NCBI GenBank assembly: GCA_029212885.1
Contig: JARGPC010000011.1
Location: 1 to 64,000, forward strand
DNA length: 64,000 bases
Source of the DNA: Coxiellaceae bacterium
GTDB lineage: Bacteria > Pseudomonadota > Gammaproteobacteria > Coxiellales > Coxiellaceae
Direction: 5' to 3'
Shown here: positions 43,962 through 52,724 of the stretch, piece by piece
Position numbering within the stretch: the stretch's first letter is position 1
Layout of the letters: each line of letters starts with the position of its first letter
Notes under the pieces: model-generated
Databases searched by the model: none
What the model saw: only the letters and a program-made list of their open reading frames with translations
What the model was told of the DNA's origin: nothing
Translations under genes and position numbers: made by a program

Positions 43962-45949
43962 TTGAGGTGTTTGGCTAAACGGTCCATGGTGCGACTCAGT
44001 GACAGCAAGCTATGCTCGATGCTTGCGATACGAATCAGTGCCGTATCATTGAGCGCATAGGTCAGGTGTTTTGCTCTTACACGCCTGACCAATTTTTCTA
44101 AAGTCGTTGTGATGCTTCTAAACTGATTCTCTGCTTGGTGTTGGTTGCTAAATTGATTTTCAAAATGCTGAAAATTGGTTTCGGCCTGTATCAGTAATGG
44201 CGATAGTAAGGCTATCAATCGATCATTCACAGTAGGATCTAAAGACTCAACTGCTTTAAATAATAAATAGGCATCGCGTGCATAGTCATTCAATAAGTCG
44301 ACTAATTTAAGATGTTGTTGCCGATGCTCTTCGCGGTAATTAATTAAAAATTGTGAATCAACCATAATGGCGCGATCATTTTGTTCTATTTTTTTTATAT
44401 TAGCGATCATATCTTCAGGCTTATGTAGTCGCCAAGCGCGTATCATGGAGCCACTACCATTCAGTGCATTTTTTAAGGAGGTGATTAACATGCGTTTCGG
44501 GTCAACTGGCCAAATAAAATAAAGAATTAACGCGGCGATCGTCGCACCTAGCAGGGCGCCGAGCAATCGATCGATGGGTAATGTCATGCTGATGGTTGTG
44601 CTGTCGCCCATTAATAATACCAACGGTATCATTAATCCCATTTGCACCCCAAAGTAGCTGCTACGTTCAGGCCCTAAAGCAATGTAGGCTGCAGCACCCA
44701 TAACAAAATATACCATCGCAATAATAAATAAAATGCTGCTGTAGTGGCTGAGCAATAGCAAGCCAATAAAGCCGATTATGCCGCCAACAAATACGCCCGA
44801 TATGCGCAAGAAAAACTTCCAGTGAGCGCGACCAAGGTTTGGTGTGCCGGTGAGGACGATGACGGCGATTATGCCTTGTACACCGCTGGGCCAACCAAGA
44901 AATTGCTCTAACAGTAGCATAATGACGATACCTAAAGTCATTTTGCTGCTTTGTTTTAATGCGGTTACGTTTAATTGAAATCTTTTGCTTTCTGTTTGTT
45001 GAATTGAGCTGTTGGCGCCACGTTGCTCTGTGTTTATCCAGTTATTTAATGCTTCTGACATGTTATTTAATGCCCAGCTGGTTTTTTCTAGGCGATCGAT
45101 TGAGAATAATATCTCGGGATAGCTTGTAGCTTGTTTAACTTTTTTGCTGTGTATTTGCTGGCGTAGTTTATGTAAGCGATAGCGCAAAGTTTCAAGGTAG
45201 CGATTGCAGCGGTAGTTGAGGTGTTGGCAAGGCGTTTTATTTAATATGGCTTGTGATAGCAACTGCATGTTGGCTTTCACCATCGGTTGAATTACGCTTT
45301 GATCGCCGTAATTGTGTATGAATATAAAATAACGTTTTAGCAGTATCACTAATCGAATAATATAAGCTTCACTATTGCTGTGCGTTGTTTCAATCAGGTT
45401 TATCACTTGCTGATATTCGGCGGGGTCTCGTTGTTGTTGCTCAATCAAATTAATAATTTCTTGTTCAATGGATTTTTGGCGATACAGTGGCCAGAACAAG
45501 TCAAATAGCCAAACAGTAAAAACACCGATACCCACACAAATAGTCCAGTAAAATGCGGTTTGTATGGCGTCTTGTGGGTCATCAATGCCGGTGGTCATTA
45601 ATAAGCCGATAGTAATGCCGCCTATCAGCATGGCATATGATTGTACATTGCACTGAAACAAATAGAAGACAATAGATAAGCACAGTACCATGGCGCAAAA
45701 ATACAGTACTGGCAAGTCACTAAGCCAAGCAATCAAAAAAACACTAATGACGCTGCACACTGCTGCACCAGCAAAGCGTTGCAAGCCTTTAGATAGCGTT
45801 TGTTTGTAATAGACGGTGTTAAGTACCAGCACGGTGACAACGGCAATGCCACCAAAGGGAATATGTATCCACTCGACTGCCAGTGCAACAAATACACATT
45901 CAAGTGCCACTTTGATGGCATTCTCTAGACGGGTAAGGCGGTCGAACAT
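43895..45949 (-). CDS. FUSC family (AaeB/YccS-like) inner-membrane transporter
   Basis: 684 residues in the usual duplicated FUSC layout. The N-terminal hydrophobic bundle is at about 15-160, then a cytoplasmic helical domain of about 190 residues, a second bundle at about 345-490 (VIMLLLEQFLGWPSGVQGII and LRISGVFVGGIIGFIGLLLL) and a C-terminal helical domain. AaeB-type proteins export aromatic carboxylic acids and work with an HlyD-like periplasmic adaptor. The adaptor is encoded divergently at 46034, supporting an efflux pair. AGGATATG lies upstream of the ATG. Confidence 0.85.
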   Translation of the reverse strand: MFDRLTRLENAIKVALECVFVALAVEWIHIPFGGIAVVTVLVLNTVYYKQTLSKGLQRFAGAAVCSVISVFLIAWLSDLPVLYFCAMVLCLSIVFYLFQCNVQSYAMLIGGITIGLLMTTGIDDPQDAIQTAFYWTICVGIGVFTVWLFDLFWPLYRQKSIEQEIINLIEQQQRDPAEYQQVINLIETTHSNSEAYIIRLVILLKRYFIFIHNYGDQSVIQPMVKANMQLLSQAILNKTPCQHLNYRCNRYLETLRYRLHKLRQQIHSKKVKQATSYPEILFSIDRLEKTSWALNNMSEALNNWINTEQRGANSSIQQTESKRFQLNVTALKQSSKMTLGIVIMLLLEQFLGWPSGVQGIIAVIVLTGTPNLGRAHWKFFLRISGVFVGGIIGFIGLLLLSHYSSILFIIAMVYFVMGAAAYIALGPERSSYFGVQMGLMIPLVLLMGDSTTISMTLPIDRLLGALLGATIAALILYFIWPVDPKRMLITSLKNALNGSGSMIRAWRLHKPEDMIANIKKIEQNDRAIMVDSQFLINYREEHRQQHLKLVDLLNDYARDAYLLFKAVESLDPTVNDRLIALLSPLLIQAETNFQHFENQFSNQHQAENQFRSITTTLEKLVRRVRAKHLTYALNDTALIRIASIEHSLLSLSRTMDRLAKHLNHPKRGAEAPGTSSLANEGAPA

Positions 45950-46033
45950 TTGATCATATCCTGCGCAGAGTCAAATAAAATCCATATGTTATAATAACCT
46001 AGGCAAGAAATTAGTGCGAATCGGGAGGACAGT

Positions 46034-47098
46034 ATGCGTCGTTTATCTGCAAAAGCCATCTTTGGACTTTGTTTTGGCGTATTGCTGATTTTATTTATTG
46101 TCTATTATATCTGGGCTGATCGCGTTACCCCCAGCACAAATGATGCTTATGTTGAAGCGCATGTGGTGCAAATCGCGCCGCGTGTTGCTGGGCGCGTAAC
46201 GGTTGTCGCTGTGCGTAACAATCAGCGGGTCAAGCAAGGGCAGTTATTATTTAAATTGAATGATGAAGTTTTTGTGCATGCTGTTAATGATCGCAAAGCA
46301 AAATTAAAACAAGCTCAAGAGCTAGTGCAACAATATCAAGCACAATTGAAAGCGGCGCAAGCAACTGTAAAAAAAGCGCAAGCCAATCAAGTGTACGCTG
46401 AAAAAGAATATAACGCCTATCAAACTTTAGTAAAAGAAAATGCGGTATCAATTTTAAAAGGACAACAAATACTAAACCGCTATCGTGATAGCCAACAAGC
46501 AGTCCGAAATGCTAATCAACACATGCTCAATATCAAGCGTGTATTGGAACAGCAAAACGGGCAATATGCGCAAGTAGCTGCAGCCAAAGCTTTATATAAT
46601 CAAGCAATGCAAAATTATAATGACGCCGAAGTATATGCGCCATTTGATGGTAGAGTGGTTTTTTTGCGTGTCAGTCCAGGCATGTATGCTAAAGAAGCCA
46701 CGCCAGTGATGGCGCTCATAGACGAGCGCCGATTTTGGGTGATCGCGCGAATTAAAGAAAATAATTTAAGCCGAGTAAAGCCGGGTCAATTGGTTGACGT
46801 ATCACCAGAGTTGTATCCCAACTACATTATGAAAGGCACCGTTAAGAGCATTGGCTATGGGGTGAATTTGTATGAAACAGTACCGCCTGTATGGATGCCG
46901 CATATTCCTCCAACGCGTAACTGGGTACGGTTGGCGCAACGCTTTCCTGTCGAGATTGATATTAAACAACAGCCAGATTATCCACTACGTGTCGGCGGTA
47001 CGGTACTGGTAACGATCTACACGGAAAAATCCGGATTCCTACGCTGGGCTTCTTCCGTGCGTCAACGTATCGAATCGTGGATGCAGTATTTTTACTAA
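46034..47098 (+). CDS. HlyD/EmrA-type periplasmic adaptor (AaeA-like)
   Basis: 354 residues. One N-terminal membrane anchor (about 9-29, FGLCFGVLLILFIVYYIW), then the barrel-sandwich half VEAHVVQIAPRVAGRVTVVA, a long coiled-coil hairpin (about 85-195, Gln/Ala-rich), then YNDAEVYAPFDGRVVFLRVS and the beta-barrel domain. This order is the membrane-fusion-protein plan. The FUSC transporter is divergent across 84 bases, so the two likely form one efflux system with an outer-membrane factor encoded elsewhere. Its end overlaps the next minus-strand gene by 60 bases. Confidence 0.87.
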   Translation: MRRLSAKAIFGLCFGVLLILFIVYYIWADRVTPSTNDAYVEAHVVQIAPRVAGRVTVVAVRNNQRVKQGQLLFKLNDEVFVHAVNDRKAKLKQAQELVQQYQAQLKAAQATVKKAQANQVYAEKEYNAYQTLVKENAVSILKGQQILNRYRDSQQAVRNANQHMLNIKRVLEQQNGQYAQVAAAKALYNQAMQNYNDAEVYAPFDGRVVFLRVSPGMYAKEATPVMALIDERRFWVIARIKENNLSRVKPGQLVDVSPELYPNYIMKGTVKSIGYGVNLYETVPPVWMPHIPPTRNWVRLAQRFPVEIDIKQQPDYPLRVGGTVLVTIYTEKSGFLRWASSVRQRIESWMQYFY

Positions 47099-49624
47099 CT
47101 CTGGCAGTTTCATTGCTTGATGTAGGTTCTCCGCTAAAGGTGAGTGGGGTGATAGCGCTACGATGCGGGTAATCGATTCGTGAAGGGGGGTATCGCTGTC
47201 TGGGTTCAGGTTTTTAAGTAACTCGAACTGCAATAGTGTGTTATCGCAGCAACAAGAAAAAAGAGTAAAGCGTTTTTTTGGCGGTGTGGCATTACATAAA
47301 CTAAGCGCTTTAACAACATGGGTGTAGATGTTTTGGTTGTCGGGTGTCAATGCAACATTTTCTGTGATGTTAGTAGCGAAAAAAGTGATGAAATCTTTTT
47401 TTTCAACCTCAAGCAGTGAGCCATCGCGGATAAAATCATTGATCCATCGTCGTTTGAAAGCTACGGGCATGTTTGTAAGTATTTTCTTGATGTGAGTTAC
47501 GTTGTGTGATGTATAAGTTTTGCATATATCATGTAGGTGATTTGTTATTTGGTTATACAGTGTTTGCTTGATGCTGTTATGAGTGTAAGGCAAGCAGTCC
47601 ACAATGAAAAGTGATTTATTGTAAATAGAGGAATGTGTTTCTAGGCTGGCGGTGATGCATGCGGTAGTATGCTCTGTTGACATTACCTTTATTGCATTAC
47701 TGGGGGCGCTGTTATAGTAGTAAGGATTTGTATTGTAGTATGGATTTATTGTCCTAAGGTATTCTTGCTGTATCCACATGTCGCGAGATGCGGGAGGCAA
47801 TAGATCCCAGCATTGTGTGAGTAAAATCAATTTGAATTCATGTGATTTATTGGTCGCTTCTAGTAGCATTCCTATGCAAGTTGCAATGCAGTTGTTAGGG
47901 ATGCTGTGTAATAGCTTGTCAAGCTCTCCATCTAGGCTGGGAGATTGCAGCTGCAAATAGAAAGTGTATTGATAGGACTCGTAGAGAGTCTCGCTTGGTC
48001 TGCGTGATTGGCAGGCATCCAGCAGTTCTACTTTACGCATAGCTTCAAGTTTCATGTTGGTGATGCAGTCTACGGCGGTATCAAGCAAATCTTCTGGCAT
48101 TCCCATCAATAATTGTTTGATATTGTCGGGGCTATTGGGTGTTGTGATTATTGCACAGATAAAGTCTGTTATAGGTAGCCACCGCTCTGGTACTCGACCA
48201 TCAGCTGTGATGGCTGTCAGGTAATTTCTTAACCATTTGGTGTCAATCTTTCTAAGGGTGTTCTGCAGTATTTCTATAAACAGTGCGCTATATTCTTCGG
48301 GGTTTGTGATGAGTTGTGCGGTGTCGGTGACAAGCTCCAGTTTCCATTGGCTAGCTATTTTACTCGCCATTATGAAATCTATGCATCGTTTGCGATAAGC
48401 TGTTGGCACGAGTGCCAGTGTGTTAATGGCTTTATTTTTAAAGGATTTGGTGTGCCAATACCAGGAGTCGGTGGACATTTTGCTAATCGCTTCGTAACAA
48501 TATTTGCTGTGTTGTTCTGCAGTGAGTAAATGCGCGTAATGATTGATAACACGTAGTTTTGTGGCAACAGCTTGGCTTGAGGCAATGAGCTCGATAATAC
48601 GTTCGCTGATCGCTACTGTTGGCTCAGACCACAGTGCTGTAATTAGTTGATCAGCGCGTGCAAACTGTCCGGACAATAGCAGTGTAAATGGCGATTCCTC
48701 GCGTAGGTCTTCTACTATTAAATGTGGGGCATGCTCGCGAGCATGATCCAGCAAGTCAATGGAATTGACGATGGGCAGTCGATATTTTATCAGTGATGCA
48801 TCATTCTCCGAGTAAAGGATACCGTGTCGCTCCATACCACTTGTGTTAAATTGTGCTAAGCACAGCACAACGTTGTCAGGTAAATTACCGGGGATTTGAA
48901 AGTATTCTGTTAGCGCATTTAAAATATCAGCGCGATCATCATAAAAATTAAAATACAATATATCGTCTTTATCCATTGATTCACGCATAAATTCAATTTG
49001 GCGACGGATGATTTCAGTTTTTTTACTATTCCACGGACTGTTGAGGTATTTTTCGGTGTCTTTTTGCTTATATTCTCTGTGAGGTTTGTCGTCTGTTGTT
49101 GCCTCTTGTTCACCAGTAAAAGGAATCTCTGTGCCATCAGTAAAGTGCGTTAGTGAGTATCCGGGAGTGAGTCTGAAAATCTGATCGTCTTGCTCCAGTT
49201 GGCGAATACGTTTTTCATCCCATCTGGATTCGCCGTAATGATCACGAGTGTCGCGTTGCGGTAGTGTGTCTCCCTGAGGTGTGTCGCCTTTGAGCCTAAA
49301 GTCAGATAACAGCAATGGACAAAAATCACTGCCGATTAATTCGGCAATATGTGGGATGACATCTATAGCGAGGCCATTATGGTGATTGGAGGCATTGATC
49401 AGGTCATAATGTATCGATTGACGATTTGAGCCAATGAAGGTGGTTGCTTCGCCCAGTATTATTGATCTAAGGTGCTCGATAATGCTGGCTTTGAATTGTT
49501 GGCGTTCGTTTTCGCTGATGGATTCTGGGTTCGGTTCAAACCAAGTGTATGGAATTTTATATGCGGGCCGTAGTTTGTCGAAACAGCCGTCCATGTCGAG
49601 TGAGAATGCAGTTTTAATTGCCAC
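47039..49624 (-). CDS. Large HAD-like N-terminal domain protein, candidate effector
   Basis: 861 residues; GTG start with AAGGGCG upstream. The N-terminus reads FSLDMDGCFDKL (D10, D12), then FIGSNRQS (64-70, SNR), K201-K202 and YFNFYDDRADIL (D229, D230): the order of HAD phosphatase motifs I-IV. Proteins with a DxDGC...SNRQS N-terminus followed by a long unrelated C-terminal part are familiar from Legionella/Coxiella predicted secreted proteins. That link is from memory and not checked. Residues 300-860 are helical repeats of roughly 40 residues (HEAT/TPR-like impression) with scattered Cys. No signal peptide. Overlaps the HlyD gene tail by 60 bases. Confidence 0.58.
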   Translation of the reverse strand: MAIKTAFSLDMDGCFDKLRPAYKIPYTWFEPNPESISENERQQFKASIIEHLRSIILGEATTFIGSNRQSIHYDLINASNHHNGLAIDVIPHIAELIGSDFCPLLLSDFRLKGDTPQGDTLPQRDTRDHYGESRWDEKRIRQLEQDDQIFRLTPGYSLTHFTDGTEIPFTGEQEATTDDKPHREYKQKDTEKYLNSPWNSKKTEIIRRQIEFMRESMDKDDILYFNFYDDRADILNALTEYFQIPGNLPDNVVLCLAQFNTSGMERHGILYSENDASLIKYRLPIVNSIDLLDHAREHAPHLIVEDLREESPFTLLLSGQFARADQLITALWSEPTVAISERIIELIASSQAVATKLRVINHYAHLLTAEQHSKYCYEAISKMSTDSWYWHTKSFKNKAINTLALVPTAYRKRCIDFIMASKIASQWKLELVTDTAQLITNPEEYSALFIEILQNTLRKIDTKWLRNYLTAITADGRVPERWLPITDFICAIITTPNSPDNIKQLLMGMPEDLLDTAVDCITNMKLEAMRKVELLDACQSRRPSETLYESYQYTFYLQLQSPSLDGELDKLLHSIPNNCIATCIGMLLEATNKSHEFKLILLTQCWDLLPPASRDMWIQQEYLRTINPYYNTNPYYYNSAPSNAIKVMSTEHTTACITASLETHSSIYNKSLFIVDCLPYTHNSIKQTLYNQITNHLHDICKTYTSHNVTHIKKILTNMPVAFKRRWINDFIRDGSLLEVEKKDFITFFATNITENVALTPDNQNIYTHVVKALSLCNATPPKKRFTLFSCCCDNTLLQFELLKNLNPDSDTPLHESITRIVALSPHSPLAENLHQAMKLPELVKILHPRFDTLTHGRSPA

Positions 49625-49771
49625 GATCGCCCTTATATATTTTTATTATCAATTTTAAGAGGGTATAGTATTTTGTATTAAATTTCTAGAACTTTAGATC
49701 GGTTGTTGCTGGTACTCCCCATGCCCCATGTGCGTAGTAATCTGTGAAAGGCGGTGTCTCAGAATCTGGGA

Positions 49772-51406
49772 TCAAGTGCGACAACCAACGCCTGCCGAGT
49801 GGCCATATTCGGTATCAGACTTTGGCCAGCGCTTGCGTCCGAATAATTTACGATCATCCTCTGAATGGGCCGCTGCATACCACTCATTTGCTCGATCGAT
49901 CACAATATCAAGTTTTGAGCTAATGCGACCCATCAACTCAGCCCCCAACAATTTTTGTGTCTCTTCTTTGTAAATCCCTGTGATTGCGGGAGTAATATCA
50001 AGCATTTTATCCTCCATCATCTTTACCCCTTCCATAGTAGCTGCGCTTGGATTGGCAGAAATCAACTGAATATCTTGCAATTTACTTAACACATCTTGAG
50101 TTAATCCCGCCTCATAACCATTTGGAGCTGCTCGTAAACATTTCGCAGGAATTTTAGCTATAAAAATAGCTGCATCATCTGCATACCGAGCACTTGCGGT
50201 TGATGCGTACGATGCAGATCGACCATATTTAAAATTACTTTTTCTTGTCTCCAAATCATTGACTATATCTGCCTCATCACCGGTGAGTGGGTGTACTTGT
50301 AATCCCTTACCGCCAAGCTCTAAATCATAGCCTGATATTTTTTTCTGTAAAAAATCCAGTATAAATTGGCGACCCCCACCGTGCATAATGGTGACCATAT
50401 CATCGTCAGCCACGGGATCTATAGATTTGCTTTCACGCATCTTTTGAGGCCAGGTTTGATCTTGTATCTCATCACAAGCTTTTTCTGGTCTAAAGTCATC
50501 CTGATAAAGCTCGAGTATGTGTTGCATAACTTCCGCGTACAAATTAATATCGTCAGCATTACTCGCTTCGCATCGATTAGCATTTACATACAGCAAATTT
50601 CCCAAAGTTTGTCGGTGGTATGGGGACTGATAACCCAGGCCTGATCGTCTTGCTAAACCTCGGCTATAAACTGCATTCTCAACTTGCCTAATGACTTGTG
50701 CATAGGCATTTTTTTCTTGAGGTGAATATTTACGCGCTGAACGCCGCCGAATTTCTCCTAATATTTCCTTGGCGGTAGTTAAAAAGGCACTGCCATCCTT
50801 TGTTGTTTTTAGCAGGTCAAGCTTTGGTTGGAACTCTGACTGAATTGATCGATCAGGTATAACAGTTGCCATATGAGTAAAATGCGGATTCGGCTTTCTT
50901 ACCTCTTTTGATGTCTTACGCATTGCAATTATCTGTTCACGCGCTTCTTTTAGGTTCAGCATATCGGGAGTGAACGCCATTCCTTCGCAGGTTAGCTGAG
51001 AGAGTTCACGTTTAGCGGTAATGTCAAACTGGCTGCACAATGCCGTTTTTATTTCTACTAACTTGTTTCTTGTTTTTGTTACTTCATCATATCGGCTGCT
51101 TCCTTTTTTTGTTTGTAGCCACTTTTCACATGCGGAAATGGCTTTATTGCATTCTTGCCATTGTTTACGGATGGCTGACGTATGAGGATGTGAAGTGGGG
51201 CTGGCAGTTATCGTTTTTGGCTCAGCTGTATAATTATAAGATGTAGCAAATGCTTGAATAGCCACATCCAAAACCTGTGTGTCTGACGAGCGTGTTGTCT
51301 CTGCACCCCAAAAATGATGCGTTGTTGTTTTTTGCAAGTAATCCTCATAAAATAACTTAGCTTGAATATTAAATGAAAGTAGAACTTCTTCTGCACTGTT
51401 TCGCAT
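49772..51406 (-). CDS. Unknown protein with possible ADP-ribosyltransferase-like region
   Basis: 544 residues, no signal peptide or membrane segment. Residues 1-330 are helical and charged. Between 338 and 434 the segments TIMHGGGRQF (H342), GGKGLQVHP (365-373), YASTASARYADDAAIFIAKI (400-419) and NGYEAGL (E432) resemble, in order, the His ... Tyr/Ser ... Glu pattern of ART-fold toxins (xHGT..., GKGxxV, AxxYA, then E). The resemblance is by eye only. The N-terminal helical half plus C-terminal enzyme is typical for an effector. Monocistronic, in a cluster of three accessory genes. Confidence 0.5.
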   Translation of the reverse strand: MRNSAEEVLLSFNIQAKLFYEDYLQKTTTHHFWGAETTRSSDTQVLDVAIQAFATSYNYTAEPKTITASPTSHPHTSAIRKQWQECNKAISACEKWLQTKKGSSRYDEVTKTRNKLVEIKTALCSQFDITAKRELSQLTCEGMAFTPDMLNLKEAREQIIAMRKTSKEVRKPNPHFTHMATVIPDRSIQSEFQPKLDLLKTTKDGSAFLTTAKEILGEIRRRSARKYSPQEKNAYAQVIRQVENAVYSRGLARRSGLGYQSPYHRQTLGNLLYVNANRCEASNADDINLYAEVMQHILELYQDDFRPEKACDEIQDQTWPQKMRESKSIDPVADDDMVTIMHGGGRQFILDFLQKKISGYDLELGGKGLQVHPLTGDEADIVNDLETRKSNFKYGRSASYASTASARYADDAAIFIAKIPAKCLRAAPNGYEAGLTQDVLSKLQDIQLISANPSAATMEGVKMMEDKMLDITPAITGIYKEETQKLLGAELMGRISSKLDIVIDRANEWYAAAHSEDDRKLFGRKRWPKSDTEYGHSAGVGCRT

Positions 51407-51600
51407 GTTATGTCTCGTAGCTATTTTTGCTCAGTGTATATCGTTAAGTCGAAATAGACTTTTTAAATGAACTCACCGTAGTTCAGTTAAGTATGTCAAA
51501 CAAACCTTAAATAACTATTAGTAATTTAACCATTTCCGATACTATCTCCTAACATCCTAGGTATCTAGTGTTTTGATGGTTCCGTCACATGATCCTCCCC

Positions 51601-51707
51601 CATGTGAAAGGAGATGTTGTTAGTTGTCTAAGCTAAATGGTGGGTATTTGTCTGTGACTAGCATAAAGGCATAGGCATAAACACGGATAAACCAACGCTG
51701 ATAGCCA
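51601..51707. repeat. Direct repeat copy 1: detached duplicate of DUF4389 gene end
   Basis: 107 bases identical to 51821-51927. The second copy comprises 19 bases downstream plus the last 88 bases of the DUF4389 gene (stop at 51840). Copy 1 is therefore a detached duplicate of that gene's 3' end, lying 220 bases further downstream in the transcript direction. Confidence 0.9.
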
Positions 51708-51737
51708 GTTATTACTGCTTTAAAAAGCAGTAATAAC
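51708..51737. repeat. 30-base near-perfect palindrome
   Basis: gttattactgctt / aagcagtaataac, 13-base arms around a taaa loop, immediately abutting the end of direct repeat copy 1. Confidence 0.85.
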
Positions 51738-51752
51738 TTCCTTATATGATAC

Positions 51753-51778
51753 GTGCACAAAAACAAGTGATTGTGCAC
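51753..51778. repeat. Inverted repeat with 8-base arms
   Basis: gtgcacaa (51753-51760) and ttgtgcac (51771-51778) are complementary around a 10-base spacer. It is the middle of three hairpins between the two direct-repeat copies. Confidence 0.75.
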
Positions 51779-51782
51779 TTTC

Positions 51783-51810
51783 AAGGGGGAGCGAACACTC
51801 GCTCCCCCTT
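51783..51810. terminator. Strong GC-rich hairpin, probable terminator of the DUF4389 gene
   Basis: aagggggagcga (51783-51794) and tcgctccccctt (51799-51810) pair perfectly over 12 bases with a 4-base loop. On the minus strand it lies about 30 bases past the DUF4389 stop. No long U-run follows, so it may be a stabilising or Rho-assisted end. Confidence 0.65.
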
Positions 51811-51820
51811 AAAGATCCCC

Positions 51821-51927
51821 CATGTGAAAGGAGATGTTGTTAGTTGTCTAAGCTAAATGGTGGGTATTTGTCTGTGACTAGCATAAAGGCATAGGCATAA
51901 ACACGGATAAACCAACGCTGATAGCCA
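51821..51927. repeat. Direct repeat copy 2 (native 3' end of DUF4389 gene)
   Basis: Identical over 107 bases to 51601-51707. It contains codons for the last 29 residues and the stop of the DUF4389 gene. The lack of divergence means the duplication is recent or kept uniform by gene conversion. Confidence 0.9.
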
Positions 51928-52505
51928 ACTAAATAATTAAATAATGAGCGTGGGTAGTAACCAACAAATAATACTGAGAACCAACCGATAAGCATCACTA
52001 ATACCGCAAAGATGCCAAGGAAGGCTAGCACAATGTAATGTGGGATGGCGAGGAACCATTTAATCAATGGCATGCCGCGTGAGAGAGTGTCGGGTTCGGG
52101 GTATTCAATGTCTAAGTGGACTTGTTGGTGTTCGTCAACATTGGGGTACTCATCTGTTAGGCACCAATAGTAGATGGTAATGCGCTGTAAAAATCGGGTT
52201 AACTCTAAGTTCCAATTAAACCACCAGCGTGGATAACGCTTGCGAAATAGGATCATGAGTAGTGGTCCAAGAAATAATATACCGCTGGCACTCACAACAA
52301 CGCCTGCGCCACTAACGGAAATACCACCAGCGACTGCCAAGTAGATAGCAAGAATGGGAATCACCAAAATAGCCCGAAAGAATGTGCTCCAACGCCCGAG
52401 TTTTTCTTTGTAGTCAACATTGTATGTTACCGGGTATTCGCTGTCTTTGATTTCAACGGCAATGCCTGGGCTGCCAGTTGTTTGATTCTGATTTTGATCG
52501 TCCAT
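51840..52505 (-). CDS. DUF4389 domain membrane protein
   Basis: 221 residues from ATG 52505 (GGGAGAG upstream); 13 in-frame codons before it lack a ribosome site. The N-terminal 35 residues are polar and Gln/Asn-rich, followed by transmembrane segments near 47-70, 73-95 and 150-185. DUF4389 landmarks are RWSTFFRAILVIPILAIYL, FRKRYPRWWFNWNLELTRF and SRGMPLIKWFLAIPHY. Function unknown; inner-membrane. The 3' end is duplicated downstream. Confidence 0.8.
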   Translation of the reverse strand: MDDQNQNQTTGSPGIAVEIKDSEYPVTYNVDYKEKLGRWSTFFRAILVIPILAIYLAVAGGISVSGAGVVVSASGILFLGPLLMILFRKRYPRWWFNWNLELTRFLQRITIYYWCLTDEYPNVDEHQQVHLDIEYPEPDTLSRGMPLIKWFLAIPHYIVLAFLGIFAVLVMLIGWFSVLFVGYYPRSLFNYLVGYQRWFIRVYAYAFMLVTDKYPPFSLDN

Positions 52506-52668
52506 CCTGCTCTCCCATCTATGATATATATCGCAATACATCACTAAGGTTAGCAGTAAACCCCGGATTTTTCTTTGCTATTCGCAAGAATTCATTTTCT
52601 CATTTCTGCGAATGGTGCCATACAAATAATCAGTAATATCAGTATGTTAGTGTTTTTCCTGTGAGTAT

Positions 52669-52707
52669 AAAAAAAGGCGCTGTATGAAAGAATATATACA
52701 GCGCCTT
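52669..52707 (-). terminator. Rho-independent terminator of the Bcr-like MFS gene
   Basis: aaggcgctgtat (52674-52685) pairs with atacagcgcctt (to 52707). The plus-strand a-run at 52669-52675 becomes a U-run on the minus transcript. It sits 18 bases past the MFS stop. Confidence 0.87.
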
Positions 52708-52724
52708 CCTGGGTTGTTGTTCTT

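Larger units (their letters stand above)
51407..51839. other. 433-base gene-free region with duplicated gene end and hairpins
   Basis: 51407-51596 is AT-rich with no signal I recognise, apart from the presumed promoter of the minus-strand gene ending at 49772. 51601-51839 holds a copy of the 3' end of the DUF4389 gene, three inverted repeats and the 19 bases following the real gene. Details are given under the individual repeats. No coding sequence is evident. Confidence 0.6.

Noticed and set aside
43895-47098. Type I secretion system (HlyD present)
   Set aside because: The HlyD-like protein is paired with a FUSC permease, not an ABC transporter, and no RTX substrate is near; an AaeAB-like efflux pair fits better.
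51708-51810. Terminal inverted repeats of an insertion sequence
   Set aside because: The palindromes are short hairpins rather than a pair of matching ends, and no transposase frame lies between the duplicated copies.
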